Shown piece after piece: positions 41,920 to 48,963 of a DNA stretch of 64,000 nt; position 1 is the first letter of the stretch; each line of letters starts with the position of its first letter. The stretch comes from Bacteroidota bacterium (GTDB lineage Bacteria > Bacteroidota > Bacteroidia > Flavobacteriales > Weeksellaceae). The DNA is taken from assembly GCA_023461035.1 (NCBI GenBank), contig JAEWOD010000020.1, positions 62,001 to 126,000 of the forward strand, given 5' to 3'. Made by a program: the position numbers and the translations under genes. The notes under the pieces were generated by a model, which saw only the letters and a program-made list of their open reading frames with translations, was not told where the DNA came from and did not search any database.

Positions 41920-42801
41920 TTATGGATATAGAATTTCATAGGTATGTTTTCGGATGTTTTCGGCAATTTTTTCAATCGGTAAATCATCTGCATCTGTTCC
42001 AAAAGGTTCTTCGATGGATTCGGCAATAATTTCGAGCGAAGCGAGTACGTAAAAAATAAACGGGACAGCCAAGATCACAAAATATCCGATCGAAAATACA
42101 AATCCAAACGGAAGAGAAGCTACATAGATTACGATGAATTTTTTGAGAAAAGAGCTGTAGGATAGTGGGATAGGAGTATTCTTGATTCGCTCACATGCTC
42201 CGCAAACATTGGTCAATTCTCTGATTTCTTGGTCTAAAATGATAAGTTGTTCGTTTGAAATTTTTCCTTCTTTGTTTAACTCGCTTGCTTTTTCGTAAAT
42301 CAGAGAAGCCACTTGATTGGGGCCATGTTTTTGTTTGTCAAAATCAAATTCGGGATGTTCGGTTTCACCCAGCATAAAAGTGGTATAGTCTGAACGTAAA
42401 AACTGGTAAAGGGTGTGGGCGTAAAGAGGGATTGTTTTTCGGAAGAAATGACGATTTGCTTTGTCGCTTTTCGGAAGAAAAGAATTGATTTTTATTGCTA
42501 AAGACCGGCAGACATTGGTGAGAGTTCCCCATTGTTTTCGGGCTTCCCACCAGCGGTCATAAGCGGTATTTGTACGGAAAACCAAAAGCAATGAAAGTGC
42601 AAAACCCAATAAACTATGAACGACGGTAATATTTTTGACCCAACTGATTTCGGAAATTTTGATAACTTCAAGTTCCATATAAGCAACGGCTCCGGAGAAA
42701 GCGGCCATAAGCAAAAGGTACAAATACAGTTTTCGAACCGTATCGGATCTATGCAGGTAAAACACCGCTTTGAACCATTCTTTCGGATTATAAATTTCCA
42801 T
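41920..42801 (-). CDS. bestrophin-family anion channel-like protein
   Basis: A 293-residue member of the UPF0187/bestrophin family with four helices. Motifs include FRTNTAYDRWWEARKQWG, characteristic of bacterial bestrophins, ACERIKNTPIPLSYS (with the neck-lining IP segment) and the acidic C-terminal EPFGTDADDLPIEKI. Bacterial homologues form pentameric channels, selective for cations in the one studied. A TATCTTTG element lies 4 bases before the ATG. It is divergent from yidD. Confidence 0.93.
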   Translation of the reverse strand: MEIYNPKEWFKAVFYLHRSDTVRKLYLYLLLMAAFSGAVAYMELEVIKISEISWVKNITVVHSLLGFALSLLLVFRTNTAYDRWWEARKQWGTLTNVCRSLAIKINSFLPKSDKANRHFFRKTIPLYAHTLYQFLRSDYTTFMLGETEHPEFDFDKQKHGPNQVASLIYEKASELNKEGKISNEQLIILDQEIRELTNVCGACERIKNTPIPLSYSSFLKKFIVIYVASLPFGFVFSIGYFVILAVPFIFYVLASLEIIAESIEEPFGTDADDLPIEKIAENIRKHTYEILYP

Positions 42802-42805
42802 GCGA

Positions 42806-42813
42806 CAAAGATA
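42806..42813 (-). promoter_or_regulatory. -7 promoter element of the bestrophin gene
   Basis: The minus strand reads TATCTTTG with only 4 bases to the ATG, so a leaderless mRNA is predicted. Confidence 0.6.
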
Positions 42814-42858
42814 AATTTTCTTTAAAATTTCTAACGTAAATATTGCTTGTAGAATTCA

Positions 42859-42866
42859 TAAATTTG
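42859..42866 (+). promoter_or_regulatory. -7 promoter element of the yidD-lgt operon
   Basis: TAAATTTG lies 6 bases before ATG 42873. It settles the yidD start against the longer frame from 42843, which crosses the promoter. Confidence 0.6.
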
Positions 42867-42872
42867 CCGGAA

Positions 42873-43118
42873 ATGAATTGGTTCCAAAAATTTTTAATCC
42901 TACCGTTCGTAGGATTGGTGAGGTTTTACCAACTGGCAATTTCGCCGTGGATGGGAAGTAATTGTAGGTTTACGCCGACTTGTTCGCATTATATGTTGGA
43001 AGCATTGCGCACGCACGGATTGATAAAAGGTTTATATTTGGGGACGAAAAGAATTTTCAGATGCCATCCTTGGGGTGGAAGCGGGTATGATCCCGTGCCT
43101 AAAAAAGAAAAAATATGA
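42873..43118 (+). CDS. yidD: membrane protein insertion efficiency factor YidD
   Basis: An 81-residue YidD, a small membrane-associated protein that helps YidC-dependent insertion. The conserved core is complete: LVRFYQLAISPWMG, CRFTPTCSHYMLEALRTHG and RIFRCHPWGGSGYDPVP. The stop codon overlaps the lgt start (ATGA), so the two are coupled, and both act in membrane-protein and lipoprotein biogenesis. Confidence 0.96.
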   Translation: MNWFQKFLILPFVGLVRFYQLAISPWMGSNCRFTPTCSHYMLEALRTHGLIKGLYLGTKRIFRCHPWGGSGYDPVPKKEKI

Positions 43119-44017
43119 CAAATTTGTTTATGGCAATTACCTGGAACATAGATCCGGTTTTGTTTGATTTTGGATTTATCAAGATCCATTATTACAGTTT
43201 GATGTGGATTCTGGCTTTTGTGATGGGCTGGTACGTGATGAAGAAAATTTTGGAAACCGATAGGGTAGATGTTAAAATTTTAGATCCCTTATTTCTCTAT
43301 TCTTTTCTGGGTGTTATCATTGGAGCACGTTTAGGAGAGTTATTTTATAATTTCGATACATATATGGGGATGCCTGTGGGACAAGCATTGCTTGAAGTAT
43401 TTCTACCTGTTCAGCGAAACCCGGAAGCATCTTCCTTTTTTGGATTATTAAAGGGATATGAATTTTCCGGATTCAGAGGATTGGCGAGTCATGGAGCAAC
43501 TTTAGGATTCTTGCTTTCTTCGTATTTGTTTAACAGAAAATATTTAAAGAAAAATCTTTTCTGGCTTCTGGACAGAGTTGCCATCACGGTTCCACTGGGT
43601 GGGGCGGCGATTCGTGTCGGGAATTTCATCAATTCGGAAATTGTGGGAAAAGCGACGGATTTGCCTTGGGGTGTAAAATTTGTGCAGCAAAGTGCAGGAT
43701 ATGGTGAAGTTGTCGCAAGGCATCCGGCACAATTGTATGAAGCAATTTGTTATGTGATTATCTTCTTTATTATTTGGCATATTTACAGAAAAACCAATAA
43801 AAAATACCAGCAGGGATATATTTTCGGATTGTTTTTCGTCCTGTTATGGTGTGTGCGGTTTTTTGTGGAATTCTTCAAAGAAGATCAAGGGGATGAATTT
43901 GTGGCAGAGGCCTTAAGCATAGGATTAAATAACGGTCAAATTTTGAGTATTCCCTTTATCATTTTAGGATTGATCGTAATGATGACTTCAAAAAACAGAC
44001 AATATAAAGAGCAATAG
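43115..44017 (+). CDS. lgt: prolipoprotein diacylglyceryl transferase
   Basis: A 300-residue Lgt that transfers diacylglycerol to the lipobox Cys of prolipoproteins, the first step of lipoprotein maturation. It has about seven helices; family signatures are YYSLMWILAFVMGWYV, GARLGELFYN, FRGLASHGATLG, GAAIRVGNFINSEIVG and HPAQLYEA. Start ATG 43115 overlaps the yidD stop by 4 bases. The many lipoproteins of this window depend on this enzyme. The DUF192 gene, itself a lipoprotein, follows 2 bases after the stop. Confidence 0.97.
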   Translation: MTNLFMAITWNIDPVLFDFGFIKIHYYSLMWILAFVMGWYVMKKILETDRVDVKILDPLFLYSFLGVIIGARLGELFYNFDTYMGMPVGQALLEVFLPVQRNPEASSFFGLLKGYEFSGFRGLASHGATLGFLLSSYLFNRKYLKKNLFWLLDRVAITVPLGGAAIRVGNFINSEIVGKATDLPWGVKFVQQSAGYGEVVARHPAQLYEAICYVIIFFIIWHIYRKTNKKYQQGYIFGLFFVLLWCVRFFVEFFKEDQGDEFVAEALSIGLNNGQILSIPFIILGLIVMMTSKNRQYKEQ

Positions 44018-44019
44018 AT

Positions 44020-44538
44020 ATGAAAAAGACGATTCTTACCCTTTCTTTTCTGACGGTAATTTTAGGTTGTGAAAAAAGCAGTTCCTCTTCTGTTTCAGAT
44101 ATGGACAATTCTGTTGTAGAGATAGAATATACAAAAAATGGGGAATTGGAATTTCTGAATGAAAATTCGGAACAGATAAAAAAGATTGACATTGAGGTTG
44201 CCGATACGCCCAATAAACGTGCGCGTGGACTTATGGATCGTTCAAAAATGGAAGAAAATCAAGGGATGATTTTTATTTTTAATGATGATGAAGTGCGTAA
44301 GCATACTTTTTATATGAAGGATACAAGGATTCCGCTTGACATCATGTATTTTGATAAGGACTCGACATTAATCAATATAGCCCGGAATGCACAACCCGGA
44401 GAAGATTCAAGATTGGCAGGAGGTACGGTAGACGGCGCGGCTTCTGATTCAAAATTTGTAGTGGAAATCAATGGAGGACTTGCAGATAAATGGGGCTTGA
44501 AAGAAGGGGTTACAAAAATCCGTTGGAATCGAAATTAA
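44020..44538 (+). CDS. DUF192-domain lipoprotein
   Basis: A 172-residue lipoprotein (lipobox VILGC, Cys17) followed by a Ser-rich tether. The DUF192 domain covers about 55-165 with IEVADTPNKRARGLMDRS, MIFIFNDDEVRKHTFYMKDT and IPLDIMYFDKD, matching the family pattern of a small beta-barrel of unknown function. It sits 2 bases after lgt, so it is co-transcribed with the enzyme that lipidates it. Confidence 0.92.
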   Translation: MKKTILTLSFLTVILGCEKSSSSSVSDMDNSVVEIEYTKNGELEFLNENSEQIKKIDIEVADTPNKRARGLMDRSKMEENQGMIFIFNDDEVRKHTFYMKDTRIPLDIMYFDKDSTLINIARNAQPGEDSRLAGGTVDGAASDSKFVVEINGGLADKWGLKEGVTKIRWNRN

Positions 44539-44575
44539 ATTTTTTTATATTTATACAACTTAAAATTATAGAAAA

Positions 44576-44947
44576 ATGGGAATGATCAAAGAATTTAAAG
44601 AATTTGCCTTTAAAGGCAATGTTGTAGACCTTGCAGTCGGTGTGATCATCGGTGCAGCATTTGGTGCTATTATCAGTTCGGCGGTAGATGATGTCATCAC
44701 ACCGTTGATATTGACTCCGGTAATGGAGGCTTCGGGAGTAGCCAATCTGGAATCACTGGAATGGAACGGAGTGAAATATGGGAATTTTCTTTCAGCAGTG
44801 ATTAAGTTTTTTATGATTGCGGTTGTTTTGTTTTTCCTAATCAAAGGCGCCAACAAAATGAATAAAAAAGTCGAAGAAGCTCCTGCCGGACCATCGAACG
44901 AAGAAGTGCTTTTAACTGAAATCCGAGATATCCTTAAAAATAAATAA
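44576..44947 (+). CDS. mscL: large-conductance mechanosensitive channel
   Basis: A 123-residue MscL with the canonical TM1 (EFAFKGNVVDLAVGVIIGAA), periplasmic loop and TM2 (VIKFFMIAVVLFFLIKG), and the C-terminal bundle helix (LLTEIRDILKN). It opens under high membrane tension as an emergency valve. It follows the yidD-lgt-DUF192 genes after 37 bases and is probably the last gene of that unit, as a hairpin terminator follows. Together with the MscS homologue at 28828 the region encodes both valve types. Confidence 0.97.
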   Translation: MGMIKEFKEFAFKGNVVDLAVGVIIGAAFGAIISSAVDDVITPLILTPVMEASGVANLESLEWNGVKYGNFLSAVIKFFMIAVVLFFLIKGANKMNKKVEEAPAGPSNEEVLLTEIRDILKNK

Positions 44948-44964
44948 TTATTTAAGATTAAAAT

Positions 44965-44992
44965 AAAAAGCCGGTTATATGCCGGTTTTTTT
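44965..44992 (+). terminator. probable terminator after mscL
   Basis: AAAAA, a bulged G and CCGG pair with CCGG-TTTTT across a seven-base loop, followed by further T. The stem is short, so confidence is moderate. The following 44993-45110 shows no gene or clear structure. Confidence 0.5.
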
Positions 44993-45110
44993 TATGGACA
45001 ATTTTTAAATCCGAAGCGATTATATTATCCATTGAAATCATAAACCAAAAGTAATTTATAAGTCATCTAAAGATTTCAAGTGAGAGCTTGAGGTTTAATT
45101 TAAGAGTTTT

Positions 45111-45142
45111 CATAAAAAAAAGGATGCCATAAGCATCCTTTT
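45111..45142 (-). terminator. Rho-independent terminator of the OmpA-family gene
   Basis: AAAAGGATGC and GCATCCTTTT form a perfect 10-bp stem with a 5-base loop; the minus strand continues with TTTTATG. It lies 21 bases beyond the stop codon at 45163. Confidence 0.8.
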
Positions 45143-45162
45143 ATAATATAGTAATCAATTAA

Positions 45163-46620
45163 TTAATCTTTGTATTCCACACCATCTATAGATTCACCAT
45201 ATGGTTTGAAAACCACACGACGGTTTTCCAGGTTTTTCCAAGCCGGACAGTTAGTTACAGGATCACACTCTTTGTGTTTCAAGTCTGATTCACCTTTTCC
45301 AACAGGAACTAGCTGATTGGTTGAAACACCTTTGTTTACCAAATAACGCACTACAGAAGCAGCTCTTCTTTCAGAGAGATTTTGGTTGTATTCTACGCTA
45401 CCTGCAGCATCTGTATGTCCTTCTACATAGAACTTATAATCCGGATGAGCTTGTAATATATCAAATGCAGCATTTAATTTCGGATAAGAAACTTCACGGA
45501 TCACATCTTTGTCATAATCAAATTCAATTCCTTGTAATAGGTCTGAAAGACTGGATGCAATGGTTCCGATGCTTACTTCAACTATTGGTTTTGGACAACC
45601 ATTATTGGTTGGCGGGCCAGGGATAGTAGGACATTCGTCGATTGAATCCGGTACACCGTCATTATCAGCATCCAGCGGACAACCTGCTCCGTCTACTTTT
45701 ATACCTTCCGGTGTGCCGGGACATTTGTCGTATAAATTACAAACACCATCGTTATCATCATCTGCACAAGGAATGTCTGCAGCAGCCGGAATAGCTGAAA
45801 TAGAAGTTAAAGGATCATGCCATTGTAAAGATTCTTTATGTTTTCCTATTTTATAATGAACTCCCAATGAAAGAGTTATCATATTGTCATCACGTCCTTC
45901 CTCAATATCTGCCAAGGTGAATACACCCGGGATTGGTTCTCCGGAAGCATCAAATTCTTCGTCACCTGTCATCACATACATACCTCTCATCTCCAAATCA
46001 AATCTTTGGCTGAGTTTATAGCGTAAACCTGTACCTACCTGAGCAAAAAATGAGCGGTCGTTTAGAGAAACGTCGTCAATTGTATTCCAGTAATTATTAC
46101 CTGTTGGCTGATCGTGATAAACATAACGGGCTTTTCGTTCTGTTTTGTAAGAAATAAGCCCTGCACCGGCATAAACATGCCATGCCCATCTGTACGGAGA
46201 ATCATTATCAATTCTTCTGAAAAGCATACTTAGATTCAAGTCGCCCAATAAACTTAAACCATAATATTCGGTTCTTCCGTCCCAAGCATTAGTGTAGTTT
46301 ATCTGTGTTCCTTCACCATATTGGCGAGTTCTTCCGTATTGTCCCATCAGGCCAATTCCAAAAGCATGGGTAACTTCTTTAGTTACCTGTAGCTGGAAAT
46401 CGTATCCGGGTAAAAATTTTCCACTTCCCCAAGAAACCAAATCAGTATTTTGCAGGGCATTTCCCCCTACAAAAGCTGAAATATACCAATCGTTGAATTC
46501 TTTTTCAGCATTGGTAAACTTTTTAGTTTGATTTGTTTGAGAAGATGAATCATTTGTGTCCTGCGCATATGACAGCGAGAAACAAATCAGAGTTAAAGAG
46601 AGTAAGCAAATTTTTCTCAT
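45163..46620 (-). CDS. OmpA-family outer-membrane protein with thrombospondin type 3 repeats
   Basis: A 485-residue porin-like protein. It has a signal peptide (1-19, ending SYAQ), an N-terminal beta-barrel (about 40-265), a calcium-binding TSP3 linker (about 285-340: DDDNDGVCNLYDKCP and DADNDGVPDSIDECP) and a C-terminal OmpA peptidoglycan-binding domain (about 355-475) with FYVEGHTDAAGSVEYNQNLS and RRAASVVRYL. It anchors the outer membrane to the wall. This barrel-TSP3-OmpA layout is the OprF-like one usual in Flavobacteriales, and such proteins are typically abundant. Confidence 0.95.
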   Translation of the reverse strand: MRKICLLSLTLICFSLSYAQDTNDSSSQTNQTKKFTNAEKEFNDWYISAFVGGNALQNTDLVSWGSGKFLPGYDFQLQVTKEVTHAFGIGLMGQYGRTRQYGEGTQINYTNAWDGRTEYYGLSLLGDLNLSMLFRRIDNDSPYRWAWHVYAGAGLISYKTERKARYVYHDQPTGNNYWNTIDDVSLNDRSFFAQVGTGLRYKLSQRFDLEMRGMYVMTGDEEFDASGEPIPGVFTLADIEEGRDDNMITLSLGVHYKIGKHKESLQWHDPLTSISAIPAAADIPCADDDNDGVCNLYDKCPGTPEGIKVDGAGCPLDADNDGVPDSIDECPTIPGPPTNNGCPKPIVEVSIGTIASSLSDLLQGIEFDYDKDVIREVSYPKLNAAFDILQAHPDYKFYVEGHTDAAGSVEYNQNLSERRAASVVRYLVNKGVSTNQLVPVGKGESDLKHKECDPVTNCPAWKNLENRRVVFKPYGESIDGVEYKD

Positions 46621-46692
46621 AGATTGTTGTTTGGTCGGTTAATATTTACAATTAATATTGAGGCAAATTTAATAAAATAATCTGTTTAAAAA

Positions 46693-47094
46693 CTAAATCT
46701 GAATCTTTTTTACGAAGTTTCTGGAAAATAATTGAGGATGAGGAATCTCTAAAACAGTGCTTTTGAATTTGATTTGATTAAATTTCAGAATATCGATATC
46801 AATGATTCGATCTTGATATTTTTGATTAGTTTCCAAATAAGTACGACCCATTTCTTTTTCGATTTTTTTTACTATTTTCAAAATTGAAATGGGAGATAAA
46901 CAAGTTTTAATTTGGATAATTTGATTTAAAAAATCATGCGCAGATTCAAATCCTTCCGGAGAAGTTTCAAGGATCTTTGATTTTTTTTCAATTTCCCCAA
47001 TTTCTTTCTCAATCTTTAATTGAGCTGTCATTAGATTAATATTTCGGTCATTTAAATTGGAACCGAGTAACAATTGAACAGTGTTTTGCGACAT
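46693..47094 (-). CDS. folK: 2-amino-4-hydroxy-6-hydroxymethyldihydropteridine diphosphokinase
   Basis: A 133-residue HPPK of folate synthesis, transferring pyrophosphate from ATP to the pterin. Motifs: VQLLLGSNLNDRNINL at the start, QKYQDRIIDIDILKF with the two catalytic Asp and PHPQLFSRNFV near the end. The start is ATG 47094; the longer frame (to 47226) runs through the divergent sppA gene start and has no homology. Its -7 element (47110-47117) overlaps that of sppA. The protein is shorter than the E. coli enzyme (about 158 residues) but holds all key segments. Confidence 0.93.
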   Translation of the reverse strand: MSQNTVQLLLGSNLNDRNINLMTAQLKIEKEIGEIEKKSKILETSPEGFESAHDFLNQIIQIKTCLSPISILKIVKKIEKEMGRTYLETNQKYQDRIIDIDILKFNQIKFKSTVLEIPHPQLFSRNFVKKIQI

Positions 47095-47109
47095 ATGATG
47101 CAAAATAAC

Positions 47110-47117
47110 CAAATTTA
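47110..47117 (-). promoter_or_regulatory. -7 promoter element of folK
   Basis: The minus strand reads TAAATTTG. It overlaps the divergent sppA element by 2 bases; leader to the folK ATG about 12 bases. Confidence 0.6.
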
Positions 47118-47123
47118 GTTTTG
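47116..47123 (+). promoter_or_regulatory. -7 promoter element of sppA
   Basis: TAGTTTTG with 2 bases to the ATG (47126). Transcription would start at or in the start codon, so a leaderless sppA mRNA is predicted. Confidence 0.55.
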
Positions 47124-47125
47124 AA

Positions 47126-48901
47126 ATGAAAAAATTTTTTGGAAATGTATTTGCCGTTATAGTAGGTAATATATTAACATTCACACTTATAGGGTTGGTT
47201 GTAGGTTGTATGGTTTTATTTTCCATGGTAGGGAATTGGTTTCAAACGAAAGGGCCAAAAGACGGATCGGTTTTGGAATTAACTTTTGATTCACCTGTAA
47301 AGGAAAGTGCCATGGATAACGAAGTCAGTTTATTTTCACCTCCTCCCGGTTCTGAAATTTATTTCAGAGAGATTATCCGTTCCATCGAAGCAGCAAAAGA
47401 AGATGATAAAATAAAAGGAATCAGTTTAAAAGTTCAAAACTTCCAAGGAGGAACTTCCCAGATTACAGATGTGCGAAATGCATTGGAAGATTTTAAATCC
47501 TCCGGGAAATTTATATATGCCTATTCGCATAATTCCACTCAAGGCGCTTATTACCTCAATTCTGTTGCAGATTCTATATTCCAAAACCCAATGGGGATGG
47601 TTCTGGTGCAAGGACTCAGTGCAGAGGTAATGTTTTTCAAAAATTTTGGAGATAAATACGGTGTGGATTTTCAGGTGATACGTCACGGAGCTTATAAATC
47701 TGCGGTAGAACCCTATATGCGTGATGATTTATCACCTGAAAACCGTGAACAACTTTCCGTTTTGCTGAATGATGTTTGGGGTAATTTTTCTACGGATATT
47801 GCTAAATCCAGAAAAATATCCAATGAAGATTTTAATAGGATAGTAGATAGTTTATATAGTTTTAACCCTGCCAAAGCGCTTCAATTTAAATTGGTAGATA
47901 AAATTTCCCATGAAGCAGAATATAAAAAAGCATTGGCTAATCGTTTGGAATTGGAATTGGATGAAGATAAAACAATTGATGAAGTTTTAGATAAACATAC
48001 GATTGCCCTATCGGACTACGCTATCACACTTAAATCTGAAAAAGGAAAAGATCAGGTGGCGGTTTTATATGCATCCGGAACTATAATGCCAGGTGAATCT
48101 TATTCAGGAATTCAGTCTGAAGTGTATAAAAAAGCCATAAAAGATTTGAAAGAGGATGATAAGGTGAAGGCGGTAGTTTTACGCATTAATTCTCCGGGAG
48201 GAAGCGCTGATGCATCAGAAGAAATTTTATATGAACTAAGAGAATTACGTAAAGAAAAACCGGTTATTGTATCCTTTGGAGATGTGGCGGCTTCAGGAGG
48301 CTATTACATAGCGATGGAAGCTGATTCCATATTCACAAGTCCTAATACCATAACAGGTTCAATCGGTGTTCTGGGAATGATTCCATCGGTTCAAAAATTG
48401 GTAAACAATGTGGGAATAACTACTGATTATGTAAATACCAATCAAAATTCAGACTTCTTAAAAACACCTTTTAAACCGATGAGTAATACGGGTATTCAAA
48501 CCATGACTTTGATGACTGAAAGTGTATATGAAACATTTGTAAACCATGTAATGAAAGCAAGAGGTATGACATTTGAACAAGTGGATTCGATAGGAGGAGG
48601 AAGGGTCTGGTCTGGTGTACAAGCTGTAAAATTGGGATTGGCAGATAGACTGGGAACCTTAGATGATGCGATAAATGCAGCTGCAAAATTGGCTGAATTG
48701 GATAAGTATTCTGTAATGAGTTATCCATTCCGTAAAGGTGGATGGGAAGAATTTTTACAGGAATACCAAGGTACAAAAGCTGAAACCATGGTGAGAGAAG
48801 AATTGGGGCCGGAATATTTTCAGCTATATCAGAAGTTGAAATTCATGCGTGAATTTAAAGGTATCCAATTGCGAATGGAATATAACATACATTTGAATTG
48901 A
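47126..48901 (+). CDS. sppA: signal peptide peptidase SppA, 67-kDa type
   Basis: A 591-residue membrane serine protease that degrades cleaved signal peptides. It has one N-terminal helix (about 5-33), then two tandem ClpP-like domains as in the E. coli type. The catalytic Lys is expected in HGAYKSAVEPY (first domain) and the catalytic Ser in VAASGGYYIAM (second domain), with the substrate-site words INSPGGSADAS and TGSIGVLGM. It is divergent from folK across 31 bases, with overlapping promoters, and ends with a bidirectional terminator. Confidence 0.95.
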   Translation: MKKFFGNVFAVIVGNILTFTLIGLVVGCMVLFSMVGNWFQTKGPKDGSVLELTFDSPVKESAMDNEVSLFSPPPGSEIYFREIIRSIEAAKEDDKIKGISLKVQNFQGGTSQITDVRNALEDFKSSGKFIYAYSHNSTQGAYYLNSVADSIFQNPMGMVLVQGLSAEVMFFKNFGDKYGVDFQVIRHGAYKSAVEPYMRDDLSPENREQLSVLLNDVWGNFSTDIAKSRKISNEDFNRIVDSLYSFNPAKALQFKLVDKISHEAEYKKALANRLELELDEDKTIDEVLDKHTIALSDYAITLKSEKGKDQVAVLYASGTIMPGESYSGIQSEVYKKAIKDLKEDDKVKAVVLRINSPGGSADASEEILYELRELRKEKPVIVSFGDVAASGGYYIAMEADSIFTSPNTITGSIGVLGMIPSVQKLVNNVGITTDYVNTNQNSDFLKTPFKPMSNTGIQTMTLMTESVYETFVNHVMKARGMTFEQVDSIGGGRVWSGVQAVKLGLADRLGTLDDAINAAAKLAELDKYSVMSYPFRKGGWEEFLQEYQGTKAETMVREELGPEYFQLYQKLKFMREFKGIQLRMEYNIHLN

Positions 48902-48920
48902 TATATTGAAAGGAATAAAT

Positions 48921-48955
48921 AAAAAAGGGTTCTTAAAAATTAGGAACCCTTTTTT
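48921..48955. terminator. bidirectional terminator between sppA and the TonB-type gene
   Basis: AAAAAAGGGTTC and GAACCCTTTTTT form a perfect 12-bp stem with an 11-base loop. A/T tracts on both sides serve both convergent genes. Confidence 0.85.
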
Positions 48956-48963
48956 ATTTCTAT

